NCBI GenBank assembly: GCA_002702065.1
Contig: NZXX01000004.1
Location: 1-64,000, forward strand
Origin: Anaerolineaceae bacterium
GTDB taxonomy: Bacteria; Chloroflexota; Anaerolineae; Aggregatilineales; Phototrophicaceae
Reading direction: 5' to 3'
Length of the DNA stretch: 64,000 nucleotides
The position numbers were made by a program, and so were the translations under genes. The notes below the pieces were generated by a model. That model made no database searches. It saw only the letters and a list, made by a program, of their open reading frames with translations, and was not told the origin of the DNA. This document shows, piece by piece, positions 44,689 to 53,451 of the stretch. Within the stretch, counting starts at the first letter, position 1, and each line of letters opens with the position of its first letter.

Positions 44689-45483
44689 TTAATCCGCCCC
44701 GTTTTTCGGGACAAGCCGCAGTCGGTCCGGCACCTCCCCGGTCATCACCATATTGGCGACTTCCAGTTCGCTCACTTCGTCTTTGTAAAAATCACCAACT
44801 TTCTGTCCGTGGCTGATGATGGTGAAGCGGTCAGCCACCTGATGCACATGGCCGATGTTATGGGTAATGAAGATCACCGACAGGCCGCGTTCCTTCGCCG
44901 CCAGCGTATAATCCAGCACCTTGCGCGTTTCCCCCACCGACAACGCCGACGTTGGCTCGTCGAGGATCAGCAGCTTTTTGCCAAAGTAGACGGCACGGCC
45001 AATGGCAATCGACTGCCGCTCACCACCGGAAAGCGAACCGACCGGCTCATTCGGGTTGCGGATGTGAATGCCAATATCCGCCAGCGCATCGCGGGTCTGC
45101 CGCGCCATCTCCGGTTTGTCCAGCACTTCAAACGGCCCGATGCGGTGCGTCACTTCCTGCCCCAGCCAGAAATTCCGCGCGATGCTCATCAGGGGCACCA
45201 GCGCCAGGTCCTGATAGACCGTTTCGATGCCCAGCGTGCGCGCTTCATGCGGCGAGTTGATCGTCACCGGGTTGCCTTCGAAATAGATGTCGCCGCTGGT
45301 CAGACTGTAAACGCCCGTCAGAATCTTGATCAGCGTCGATTTGCCCGCGCCATTGTCGCCCAACAAACCGACAATCTCCTGCCGGTTCACCTGAAAATCG
45401 ACGCCGCGCAGCACCTCGATGGTGCCGAAGCGTTTGATGATGTCGCGCATCTCGACAAGCGGTGTATCCCCATTCGTACTCAT
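44689..45483 (-). CDS. Sugar ABC transporter ATPase, single-domain
   Basis: 264 residues: Walker A LLGDNGAGKSTLIK, signature GSLSGGERQSIAIGRA, Walker B KLLILDEPTSAL and H-loop FITHN. The sequence is of the RbsA/XylG family (CUT2) but has one nucleotide-binding domain where RbsA has two fused copies. It drives uptake through the permease at 45480. The ATG overlaps the permease stop by 4 bases. Confidence 0.9.
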   Translation of the reverse strand: MSTNGDTPLVEMRDIIKRFGTIEVLRGVDFQVNRQEIVGLLGDNGAGKSTLIKILTGVYSLTSGDIYFEGNPVTINSPHEARTLGIETVYQDLALVPLMSIARNFWLGQEVTHRIGPFEVLDKPEMARQTRDALADIGIHIRNPNEPVGSLSGGERQSIAIGRAVYFGKKLLILDEPTSALSVGETRKVLDYTLAAKERGLSVIFITHNIGHVHQVADRFTIISHGQKVGDFYKDEVSELEVANMVMTGEVPDRLRLVPKNGAD

Positions 45484-47594
45484 GACCGCAGGCTCCGTGA
45501 CCAGTTGTTAATAATGACCGCGCCCAGAATGATCGCCCCGATAAAAGCGTTAAACAGACGCGCATCCACACCGATCAGCACCAGACCGGTCTGCATCATA
45601 CCGAACATGAACACACCCAGCAGCGCCCCGATGATACTGCCATAACCGCCGGACAGCAGCGCCCCGCCGATCACCGTCGCCGCGATCACTTCCAGCTCCA
45701 GCCCCTGCCCGCGCAGCGCATCAATACTCTGCAAGCGGGATGCGTCAAAAATGCCCGCAACCGCCACCAGCACGGCCACGATGATAAAGTTCATCACTTT
45801 GATGCGATTGACATGGATACCCTGCGCCCGCGCCGCACCGGGGTTGCCGCCTGTGGCAAAGGTCGCGTTACCATAGCGCGTCTCATTGAGGATAAACTGG
45901 AATATCACGACCAGCATGAACCACCAGAACACGCCGATACGCAGGTTAATCTCGCGCGGAATCTCGCCCACAATCGGCAGCGATTCAATGCGCCCGTTCA
46001 TCAGATCAAAGAAACTGATCCGCAAAAACGCGCTGTCCTGGCCGATCTGATTGATCTGGTCGAGCACGCTGCCCACCAGAATCACCAGCAGCCCGGCCAC
46101 CAGCAAGCTAATGAGGGCCAGCGCCAGAAAAGATGCCACCAGTGCCAGCAGCCGGAAGTCACTGATATTGGTGTCGTAGGTCTGCTGCAACAAACGGAAA
46201 TTCGCCAGCCGTGACTGAAGCAGCGACCGCGCGACAAACACCAGCCCAACAGCCAGTACCAGCGCCATCACAATAATGAGGATGCGGCTGATGTCGATCA
46301 ATGGTGGTTCGCTGAAGTAATCGACATAGCGCAGGTTTCGCCCACCGGCGATAAACACCAGCGGCAGACCACGCAGCATCAGCAGGGTGGCCAACGTCAC
46401 GATGAACGACGGGATACCGGTTTTGATCAGGATAAAGCCGTTGATCGACCCCAGAAAACCGACAAACACCAGCGTCAGCAGCGCCGCCAGCACCGGATGC
46501 AGCTGCGGTCCACCCGGCGGAAACTGCCCGGTCATCAGGCCCAGGAAGGTCAGCCCGGCGATGCCCAGCAGCGACCCCACCGACAGGTCAAACTCGCCGG
46601 AGATCATCAGCATGGTCACGCCAATGGCGACAATCCCGCGTGTGACGTTGTTGGTCAGCGCCCCGGCCAGCGACGTGGGTTGCAGGAATAAATCCGTCGC
46701 GACCGAGAAAAACATAAATAGCACCAGAAAGCCGACAATCGCCCCGGCTCCCGGCGATTCAGCCAGCCGGATGCGAATCGATTGGGCCGCCGGAACCCGT
46801 GCCGACCGGATGTCACGTGCCCGTGCCCGTTCGCGCAGAGTCCCCGCTATGGCTTTGTCGGCGGTGATGTCGCCATATTCAGCCGCCACATAGCGATATG
46901 CTACCAGTGCGGACAAGGCCAGTACCAGACCCGGTGCCAGCGATTCCAGCACCCCGGCGAGGTTATCCAGCAAAGTGCCGCGACCAGCCAGCTGTTTCGG
47001 CACATCGAACAGGCCCGATACTGTCAGCACCATGCCAACCAGAATCATCAGAAACAGCGCCCACTGCCCCCAGGACCATGCCGGTATCTCGCGGCGCACA
47101 AAACCCAGCGCCGTTCGCAGGCACACCAACCCCCAGCCCACTGCCAGCAGGATGGTGCCCCATTCAACCCAGTTCAGGTCCCGCCGGCTGATATTGGCGC
47201 GCGCCGCCAGCGGCAGCCACCCGGTGAACACCTGCACCGCGATCAGCAGGCAGATCACCCCGGCCAGCACAAAAAACACCAGCACAAACAACCCGCCAGC
47301 AGGCAACGGGCCATCTTCCTCAAAATAATGACGCAGCCGGGGACCACGATCGCGCAGCAAACCAACCGACGCCCACAGGGCCAACACCCCCCAGAAGGCG
47401 CTGACGGCCATCACAATGATTTCGGTGACATTGTAGTCGCGGCGGGAGATATTCAGGCGATCACCCAGCGCCAGCCAGCCGCTGAGGAGTTGCTCAGCAA
47501 AAATCAGCGCCAGCAGACCCACCAGCACCAGCAGAATGACATCCGCCCGGATGGCGGGCCGCGCAGCCGAACGCGTTTCGGAAACAGCACTCAT
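45480..47594 (-). CDS. Sugar ABC transporter permease with extra N-terminal helices
   Basis: 704 residues, about twice RbsC-type permeases (about 320). The C-terminal half is the BPD_transp_2 permease (GGEFDLSVGS-like MISGEFDLSVGSLLGI, and NPGAARAQGIHVNRIK). The first 230 residues add about six helices built on an internal duplication: GWLALGDRLNISRRDYNVTE and GWLPLAARANISRRDLNWVE, at residues 39 and 125. A soluble loop of about 70 residues interrupts the membrane block. Works with the ATPase and binding protein on each side. Substrate likely a pentose/hexose or its glycoside. Confidence 0.88.
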   Translation of the reverse strand: MSAVSETRSAARPAIRADVILLVLVGLLALIFAEQLLSGWLALGDRLNISRRDYNVTEIIVMAVSAFWGVLALWASVGLLRDRGPRLRHYFEEDGPLPAGGLFVLVFFVLAGVICLLIAVQVFTGWLPLAARANISRRDLNWVEWGTILLAVGWGLVCLRTALGFVRREIPAWSWGQWALFLMILVGMVLTVSGLFDVPKQLAGRGTLLDNLAGVLESLAPGLVLALSALVAYRYVAAEYGDITADKAIAGTLRERARARDIRSARVPAAQSIRIRLAESPGAGAIVGFLVLFMFFSVATDLFLQPTSLAGALTNNVTRGIVAIGVTMLMISGEFDLSVGSLLGIAGLTFLGLMTGQFPPGGPQLHPVLAALLTLVFVGFLGSINGFILIKTGIPSFIVTLATLLMLRGLPLVFIAGGRNLRYVDYFSEPPLIDISRILIIVMALVLAVGLVFVARSLLQSRLANFRLLQQTYDTNISDFRLLALVASFLALALISLLVAGLLVILVGSVLDQINQIGQDSAFLRISFFDLMNGRIESLPIVGEIPREINLRIGVFWWFMLVVIFQFILNETRYGNATFATGGNPGAARAQGIHVNRIKVMNFIIVAVLVAVAGIFDASRLQSIDALRGQGLELEVIAATVIGGALLSGGYGSIIGALLGVFMFGMMQTGLVLIGVDARLFNAFIGAIILGAVIINNWSRSLRS

Positions 47595-47655
47595 TCAGAA
47601 TAAGCCTTTTAAAAAGAATAGTTCAAAAATCTGCCATCAGAGTTTGCAGATCACG

Positions 47656-47681
47656 ATGGGGGCGCACAGAAACGCCCCCAT
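47656..47681 (-). terminator. Hairpin between binding-protein and permease genes
   Basis: Perfect 9-bp stem ATGGGGGCG/CGCCCCCAT, 8-base loop. On the coding (minus) strand no T-tract follows, so it is more likely a partial terminator or mRNA-stabilising hairpin that keeps binding-protein expression high. Confidence 0.65.
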
Positions 47682-47703
47682 GTTTCTTAGCTCAAATCAG
47701 GGT

Positions 47704-48690
47704 TTAACGATAACCAGCGGCTACCAGATCGCGGATCGCGCCGACATTGCTGCCGTCGATCACACCCGGACCGGTGAAGATGTCGCCACCGGCAGACAGT
47801 TCGTACTGGCTGTTGAGGTACAGCCACATGATCGTCTCGAAGCCTTGCAGGTACGGCTGCTGGTCGATAGCTTGCAGCAGAATACCCTGGTCGATCATGT
47901 CGAAGATTTCGTTGCTGGTGTCGTGCGTGGTCGCATACAGTTCACCCGGTTCCAGGCCAGCTTCCTGCACATACAGGTTCAGCGCGGAAGAAGGATTGGG
48001 GCCCAGCATGAAGATGGCGTTGGTGTCGGGGTTGGCGGTGAAGTAATCGGCAATCGTGCCCGCGCTCTCGGTCGGGTCATTGTTGATGTCCAGAATGTCG
48101 AGCGGGACGCCCATTTCATCGAACACGGCACGCACACCCGCGCAGCGTGCTTCCAGACCACTGTGGCCCTGCTCCTGAATGGTGCAGACACCCTTGGTGA
48201 TTTCGCTGCCATCCGCCGCAGCTTCGGCAAACACACGGCGGCCATTGCTCACACCACCGGTGAACTCATTCGCACCAATGTAGAACAGCACGCCCAGCGC
48301 ATTTTCCGTACCCGCGTTCGGGTCCGCCGTATTGAAGATAATGACCGGAATACCTTCGGCATTTGCGGTTTCAACACCGCTGCGCACCGCTTCCGGCTCT
48401 GGCGCGGTTGTGCCGATGCCATCCGGTTGGGCAGACAGCGCGTCCGTCCAGAAGCTTGCCATGCGCTCGGTGCTGTAGCTTGGGTCGCCCAGCCAGCTGC
48501 ATTCCGCCTCGAGCAGCGCACAGGCGTCTTCCATACCCTTGACCACCACAGACCAGAACGGATTCCCCTGTGGGCTACCGTGGCTGACCATAATGAACCG
48601 CAGTCCGTCGTCTTGCGCACCGGCAAAACCGATGCTGGCAACCAGAATACCAACGATGAGTACAGTGATAGCAACAATCCGTTTAAGCAT
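47704..48690 (-). CDS. Sugar ABC transporter substrate-binding protein (RbsB-like)
   Basis: 328 residues with signal peptide (about 1-26, ending GFAGAQ) and no lipobox. It is of the type I periplasmic-binding (Peripla_BP_4) family: FIMVSHGSPQGNPFWSVVVKGMEDACALL opening, GIGTTAPEPEAVRSGVETANAEGIPVIIFNTADPNAGTENALG hinge. The full first domain fits ribose/xylose/galactose-type binders; ligand unknown. AAAGGAG precedes the ATG. Preceded by an operator-like palindrome at 48797 and followed by a hairpin. Confidence 0.9.
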   Translation of the reverse strand: MLKRIVAITVLIVGILVASIGFAGAQDDGLRFIMVSHGSPQGNPFWSVVVKGMEDACALLEAECSWLGDPSYSTERMASFWTDALSAQPDGIGTTAPEPEAVRSGVETANAEGIPVIIFNTADPNAGTENALGVLFYIGANEFTGGVSNGRRVFAEAAADGSEITKGVCTIQEQGHSGLEARCAGVRAVFDEMGVPLDILDINNDPTESAGTIADYFTANPDTNAIFMLGPNPSSALNLYVQEAGLEPGELYATTHDTSNEIFDMIDQGILLQAIDQQPYLQGFETIMWLYLNSQYELSAGGDIFTGPGVIDGSNVGAIRDLVAAGYR

Positions 48691-48796
48691 GAAGCACTCC
48701 TTTTGAGTAAATTTAGTTTACGAGGGCTTTCTAACTGTTAACCGGATATCTCGTTTTGCACGTACCTCCCCCAAACATTTTCACACACGATCCACA

Positions 48797-48818
48797 GGTG
48801 TGTAACCGTTCACACACC
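48797..48818. promoter_or_regulatory. Operator-like palindrome upstream of the sugar transporter operon
   Basis: GGTGTGT-N8-ACACACC, perfect 7-base half-sites over 22 bases with a near-symmetric centre. It is 107 bases upstream of the binding-protein start. A further CACACAC half-site lies at 48782-48788. The spacing and symmetry suit a dimeric repressor. Confidence 0.6.
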
Positions 48819-48872
48819 CATATATGAAATGGTACTGAACTTATCTTATCTGCGCAAATTTTCTTAATCGTT

Positions 48873-49226
48873 TTAATATGAAGTGTCAGTGTTTATCTGC
48901 CGGCGCTGCCGCGACCGAATCAGATCGTAACCCAGCCAGCCCAGCGCCCCGACAGCCAGCCCGACCCCACCGATCATTAACGCCCGGTTGCGTTGGGCCA
49001 GCAGCCGCTGATACGCCACACCAGCCGCCATCAGCCCCTGTGCCTGCGCTTCGGACTCAAGAGTCACCGTTTCCTGTCGCTGTTGGGTCTGGTAGGCCGG
49101 GTTATCCTCGATTTGCACCGAAGCATCGACAAACTGCTGCACACCAAACGCCGCCAGCAGCACCCCCACAATCACAAGCGCCATCATGAGGCTGCGTATC
49201 CAATCCTGTTGCAATAGGTTTTTCAT
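48873..49226 (-). CDS. Small two-helix membrane protein
   Basis: 117 residues with an N-terminal helix (about 12-33), a polar loop rich in Gln/Glu (about 35-80) and a second helix (about 82-102), ending in a basic tail. No family recognised. The ATG at 49226 has AGAGG just upstream; the longer frame to 49259 is less likely. Sits between the VUT gene and the transporter operon with a terminator upstream at 49284-49330. Confidence 0.5.
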   Translation of the reverse strand: MKNLLQQDWIRSLMMALVIVGVLLAAFGVQQFVDASVQIEDNPAYQTQQRQETVTLESEAQAQGLMAAGVAYQRLLAQRNRALMIGGVGLAVGALGWLGYDLIRSRQRRQINTDTSY

Positions 49227-49283
49227 AGGGCCTCTGATAAATAATCTTTTGTTCATCAATACTATTCATACGACAGCCGCAAC

Positions 49284-49330
49284 AAAAAAGGCTATAGACA
49301 GGACGTACGAAACATCTCATCTATAGCCTT
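49284..49330 (-). terminator. Terminator of the VUT gene
   Basis: A perfect 11-bp stem (AAGGCTATAGA/TCTATAGCCTT) with a 21-base loop. On the minus strand it is followed by TTTTGTTGC. Confidence 0.82.
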
Positions 49331-49351
49331 ACATTGCATTGGTTATCGGTT

Positions 49352-49882
49352 TCAGGCAGCAGATTCGACGCCAGAACGAGCTTCGAAATTGCGCAAAATC
49401 ACCGACCAGACAAATCCGCCCACCACTTTGGCGACGAATTGTCCGATCATCACGCCGATGAGCAGCGGAAAGCCAAAAGCCAGCGCCGGGAACAAAACAC
49501 TGTCCACTGCCGCGCTAACTACATTGGACCCGTTGATCTTCAGCAGGCGCGCCCGTTCGCGCAGCGCATGATACACAATCGTATCGGCAATACCGGCCCC
49601 GGCAAAGGCGACAAATGATGCCAGCGCGATGCGCGCAGCATTCCAGTTGAACGCGGCTGATAACAGCGACCCCGCCGCGATCAGCAGCAGCATCTTCCAC
49701 CACAGCCCTTCGTTCTTCCAGGCCTCATGCAGCCCGTCACGCGCTGTAATATCCAGCCCGATAAACAGAAACGCATTGACAATCGCCACATCCGGGCCGT
49801 ATGTCGCCACCAGCAAGTTAGCCGCCACAATCGCCACCAGATACAGCACGATCAGCAGTGCACTTTTGTAGTTCGTCTCCAT
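49352..49882 (-). CDS. VUT family transporter (queuosine-precursor type)
   Basis: 176 residues with about six membrane helices and the VUT/YhhQ signatures FIGLDITARDGLHE, GIADTIVYH and NVVSAAVDSVLFPALAF. Members of the family import preQ0 or other queuosine precursors; the ligand here is not proven. No riboswitch is visible in the 16-base gap to the upstream GH1 gene, with which it is likely co-transcribed. Confidence 0.8.
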   Translation of the reverse strand: METNYKSALLIVLYLVAIVAANLLVATYGPDVAIVNAFLFIGLDITARDGLHEAWKNEGLWWKMLLLIAAGSLLSAAFNWNAARIALASFVAFAGAGIADTIVYHALRERARLLKINGSNVVSAAVDSVLFPALAFGFPLLIGVMIGQFVAKVVGGFVWSVILRNFEARSGVESAA

Positions 49883-49898
49883 CCTCTACTCCCGTGAT

Positions 49899-51221
49899 CT
49901 ACGCCTGCTGTTTGATCATCTCTTGCAGCAGCAGCGCGCTCCGTTTGGGCACACGCGCCTGCGTCGCATAATCGACATGGACGATGCCGAAACGGCGTGT
50001 ATACCCCCATGCCCATTCAAAGTTATCCATAAAGCTCCAGACGAAGTAACCAGCCAGCGGCACCCCCTGGGCAATCGCCGCACTGCCTGCTTCGAAATGC
50101 GCCTTTAGATAGTCTACCCGATCCGTGTCTTCAACCACACCATTAATCGGTGCCGGGTCATCGAACGCCGCCCCGTTTTCCGTGATATAGAGCTTGTTGG
50201 GCGAATATTCCTCTGTCACCTGGACCAGCAGTTTGGTCAGCCCTTCCGGATAAATCTCCCAGTTCATTTTGGTATAGCGATCATGGTCCGGGTGAACGGT
50301 ACGTGTTTTGAAATCACCCGTGTCGTCATGGGCAAACATATTGCGCGTATAGTAGTTGATGCCCATAAAATCCGTTGGCACAGCCGCCACCTTCACCGCT
50401 TCCAGGTCAATGCCGTCCAGCGTGTCCCCCAGCCAGTCCACCATGTCCGGCGGGTAATGGCCCTTAAAGACCGGGTCCAGGAACCAGCGATTGGCGTAGC
50501 CTTCGTGACGCCTGGCGGCCTGCTGGTCCGCTTCACTGTCCGAGGCAGCATCGACGTAATTCAGGTTCAGCACAATCCCCACTCTGGCATCCGGCACCGC
50601 CTGACGGATCACCGGCACGGCCTCGCCATGAGCCAGCAGCAGATGATGCGCCACTTGATAAGCTGCTTTTAGATCCTGCTTGCCCGGCGCATGTTCACCA
50701 GTGTAATTGCCCAGAAAAGCGACCACCCAGGGTTCGTTCAGCGTCATCCAGTCCTTCACGCGATCCCCCAACCGTTCGCCCATCAACCGCGCGTAATCGA
50801 CGAACCACTGCACCACGTCCGGGTTTTCCCACCCGCCCCTGTCCTGCAACGCCTGCGGCAGATCCCAGTGATACAGCGTGGCAAACGGGCGAATATTGGC
50901 TTCCAGCAGTTGATCGACCAGCCGGTCATAAAAGTCCAGACCAGCCGAGTTGGGTGCTCCGGTGCCTGCCGGGATCACACGCGGCCATGAAATCGAAAAC
51001 CGATATGCCGGAACACCCATGTCGGCCATCAGCGCGATATCACTTTCATACCGGTGATAATGATCGCAGGCGACATCGCCCGTATCGCCGTTCAGCACAT
51101 TACCCGGTGTGTGCGAAAAGCGGGTCCAGATACATTCGCCGCGTCCATCTTCGAGAGCCGCCCCCTCGATCTGGTAGCTGGCAGTCGCTGTGCCCCACAA
51201 AAAATCGTTCGGGAAATTCAT
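49899..51221 (-). CDS. GH1 beta-glucosidase
   Basis: 440 residues, cytosolic TIM-barrel retaining glycosidase. The acid/base glutamate is E163 (TLNEPW) and the nucleophile E348 (YITENG). FLWGTATASYQIEG near the N-terminus and FSISWPRVIPAGTG are family hallmarks. It cleaves beta-glucosides or beta-galactosides imported as disaccharides. ATG with GAGGGAG upstream. Promoter and overlapping palindrome are at 51261-51292. Confidence 0.95.
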   Translation of the reverse strand: MNFPNDFLWGTATASYQIEGAALEDGRGECIWTRFSHTPGNVLNGDTGDVACDHYHRYESDIALMADMGVPAYRFSISWPRVIPAGTGAPNSAGLDFYDRLVDQLLEANIRPFATLYHWDLPQALQDRGGWENPDVVQWFVDYARLMGERLGDRVKDWMTLNEPWVVAFLGNYTGEHAPGKQDLKAAYQVAHHLLLAHGEAVPVIRQAVPDARVGIVLNLNYVDAASDSEADQQAARRHEGYANRWFLDPVFKGHYPPDMVDWLGDTLDGIDLEAVKVAAVPTDFMGINYYTRNMFAHDDTGDFKTRTVHPDHDRYTKMNWEIYPEGLTKLLVQVTEEYSPNKLYITENGAAFDDPAPINGVVEDTDRVDYLKAHFEAGSAAIAQGVPLAGYFVWSFMDNFEWAWGYTRRFGIVHVDYATQARVPKRSALLLQEMIKQQA

Positions 51222-51260
51222 GAAGGTTCTCCCTCATCCAAAGCAAACGAAACTGTGGAG

Positions 51261-51289
51261 ATAGTAACATTCATCCCGTACCTGTAACA
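51261..51289 (-). promoter_or_regulatory. Promoter of the GH1 gene
   Basis: Minus strand: -35 TGTTAC (51284-51289), 17-base spacer and -10 TACTAT (51261-51266) preceded by TGT. About 40 bases before the start codon. Confidence 0.5.
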
Positions 51290-51292
51290 GGT
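51280..51292. promoter_or_regulatory. Palindrome overlapping the GH1 -35
   Basis: ACCTGT-A-ACAGGT, a perfect 13-base palindrome that covers the -35 hexamer. Positioned to act as a repressor site. Confidence 0.5.
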
Positions 51293-51392
51293 CATGTTGA
51301 CGTCATCTGTCATCAGTCTCTAACGACAAGTATCCGTCAACCACAGGTATGCAATTGCTTGGCTTTGGGAGTGCTGTCGATAGCAATAACTG

Positions 51393-51427
51393 CCGGGGTA
51401 CAGACTTTGCCCTGTCCTGCACCCCGG
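51393..51427 (-). terminator. Hairpin after the GH127 gene
   Basis: CCGGGGT/ACCCCGG with an inner ACAG/CTGT pairing, 35 bases after the GH127 stop. No T-tract on the minus strand, so it is a weak terminator or 3'-end stabiliser. Confidence 0.5.
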
Positions 51428-51461
51428 ATAACCATCATATTATGGATACTTGCTTACGGGC

Positions 51462-53396
51462 CTAACTCTCGCGGATCCACACCCGCATCTCGCCCGGTTC
51501 GCGATTCGACCAGAAGCAGTACGGGACCGCTTTAAACGTAAATGCTTGTGTCTGCATGGCGGTCGCAGGCTGATACAAATCATCGGACCAGTATGCCGGG
51601 GCGGACCGCTGCGCTGTGCCCGTGATCGTCACCGCCCCACCCAGCAAATCCGGTTCGAATGATGCGCTAAGCTGCGCCTCACGCGGGATCACCACCTGTG
51701 CCAGATCAGCGCCATTGTCGACCGCTTCCAGACAATAGATCAGCGGCCCCCGCTGCAAAGCGACACAACCGACATTCTGCCGCACCTTCGGGTGACTCAT
51801 GATGCGTTCCACCGGCATCGGCAGTGTCAGCGTAACCGTATCGCCCGGCTGCCATTCACGCTCGATCATGGCATAGCCTTTGACGATGTTCATCGCCACC
51901 GCTTCGCCATTCACCTGAATAGTCGCGCCTTTGCTCCAACCGGGGATACGCAGCGCCAGCCTGAACTTTGCAGACTGCTCAGCTGAGATGCGCAGTTGCA
52001 CCGTCCCATCCCAGGGATAATACGTCTGTTGTTCGATGGTCACGGCCTGCCCACCGGGGCGCACCTGGGCGCTGCTCTGGCCGTACAGGTGCGTATACAC
52101 CGTATCACCGGCTTCCGAGTAAAAATACTGGCCCAGGCTCGCCAGCAAGCGCGCGATATTGGGCGGGCAGCAGGCGCAAGAAAACCATTCCGACCGCTGG
52201 TAATGGACCGGGCCATCGAGAATCGTCGCCCAGTAGTTATATGGATTGACGTGCGGATAGGTCGACAACGGATTGGCGTAGAAAAAGTGCGTGCCATCCA
52301 GCGATAAACCGACCAGCAGGCCGTTATACAGCGCACGCTCCATCACATCGGTATAGCGGCTGTCCGGGTCCAGATGAAACATGCGCTGCGCCCAGAACAC
52401 CAGCGCAATCGACGCGCAGGTTTCTGCATAGGCCGTTTCGTTGGGCAGGTCATAATCGAACGTGAAGCCCTCATTCACCGTAATCTGCCCCAGCCCGCCG
52501 GTGATATACATCTGCTTACCCGCCATGTTATCCCACAACCGTCGCAGCGCCGCCGCCAGCGCCTCATCGCCGGTCTCAATAGCGATGTCGGTCGCGCCCG
52601 CGTACAGATAGCAGGCCCGCACGGAATGCCCCACCATCTCGCTCTGTTCGCGGATCGGCACATGCGACTGGTTATAGCGATAATCACGCGCCCAGAATGC
52701 ACCCGGCTCCTGCCCGCGCGCGCGCGCTTCGAGGTCATAATAATGCGGCTGCTGGCCACGTTCATCCACAAAAAATTGAGATAATTCAAAATAGCGCTTT
52801 TCGCCAGTAGCGTGGGCTAACCGCACCAGCGCCAGCTCAATTTCGGGGTGCCCCGGATAACCCCGCTTTTTGCCATCACCGGCGCCGAATATGCTGTCGA
52901 TATAATCGACATAGCGCGTCATGATGTCGAGCAGTTGGCGTTTGCCCGTCGCCTCATAATAGGCCACTGCCGCTTCGATCAGATGCCCGGCGCAGTACAG
53001 TTCATGCCAGTCGCGCAGGTTGACCCAGCGATTTTCCGGCTCGACCGCCGTAAAGTAGATATTCAGGTAGCCATCGGGCTGCTGCGCCTTTTCGATCAGG
53101 TCAACAACTTCGTCTACCTGCTGTTCAAGCTGCGGGTCCGGGTGTGTTGCCAGACTGTATGCCGCCGCTTCGATCCACTTGGCCGCGTCCGAATCCCAGA
53201 AATAATGAGGTTTATCACCCGCGCCGGGTTTCCAGTCCAGCTTCCAGGCGTCCAGCCGGCCCGTCACTTTGGATTGTTCATAAACGGTCGGCAGCGTGAC
53301 ATCCCGGTTAATCGCCTGCCTTTCACCCCAGAATCCACCCTCAAGCTGCACCTGCTTCAGCGATACAGCCTTCATCGTTTGTGTTTGCGTTGCCAC
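51462..53396 (-). CDS. GH127 beta-L-arabinofuranosidase-like glycosidase (DUF1680)
   Basis: 645 residues from a GTG with GAGGGAG upstream; the longer frame to 53567 would overlap recJ and has a non-protein-like start. The GH127 opening GGFWGERQAINRDV and the zinc-cysteine site are intact: AETCAS (E-x-C) and CACCPPN (two adjacent Cys; in HypBA1 the nucleophile is C417). In HypBA1 this enzyme removes beta-L-arabinofuranose from arabino-oligosaccharides. No signal peptide, so it acts on imported oligosaccharides. Confidence 0.92.
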   Translation of the reverse strand: MATQTQTMKAVSLKQVQLEGGFWGERQAINRDVTLPTVYEQSKVTGRLDAWKLDWKPGAGDKPHYFWDSDAAKWIEAAAYSLATHPDPQLEQQVDEVVDLIEKAQQPDGYLNIYFTAVEPENRWVNLRDWHELYCAGHLIEAAVAYYEATGKRQLLDIMTRYVDYIDSIFGAGDGKKRGYPGHPEIELALVRLAHATGEKRYFELSQFFVDERGQQPHYYDLEARARGQEPGAFWARDYRYNQSHVPIREQSEMVGHSVRACYLYAGATDIAIETGDEALAAALRRLWDNMAGKQMYITGGLGQITVNEGFTFDYDLPNETAYAETCASIALVFWAQRMFHLDPDSRYTDVMERALYNGLLVGLSLDGTHFFYANPLSTYPHVNPYNYWATILDGPVHYQRSEWFSCACCPPNIARLLASLGQYFYSEAGDTVYTHLYGQSSAQVRPGGQAVTIEQQTYYPWDGTVQLRISAEQSAKFRLALRIPGWSKGATIQVNGEAVAMNIVKGYAMIEREWQPGDTVTLTLPMPVERIMSHPKVRQNVGCVALQRGPLIYCLEAVDNGADLAQVVIPREAQLSASFEPDLLGGAVTITGTAQRSAPAYWSDDLYQPATAMQTQAFTFKAVPYCFWSNREPGEMRVWIRES

Positions 53397-53451
53397 AGCA
53401 TTCTCCCTCGTGTGAACCAACCACCGGTATGAATCCCTACACGGGCGGATT

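Noticed and set aside
49883..49898. preQ1 riboswitch before the VUT gene
   Set aside because: Only 16 bases separate it from the GH1 stop, too short for the aptamer.
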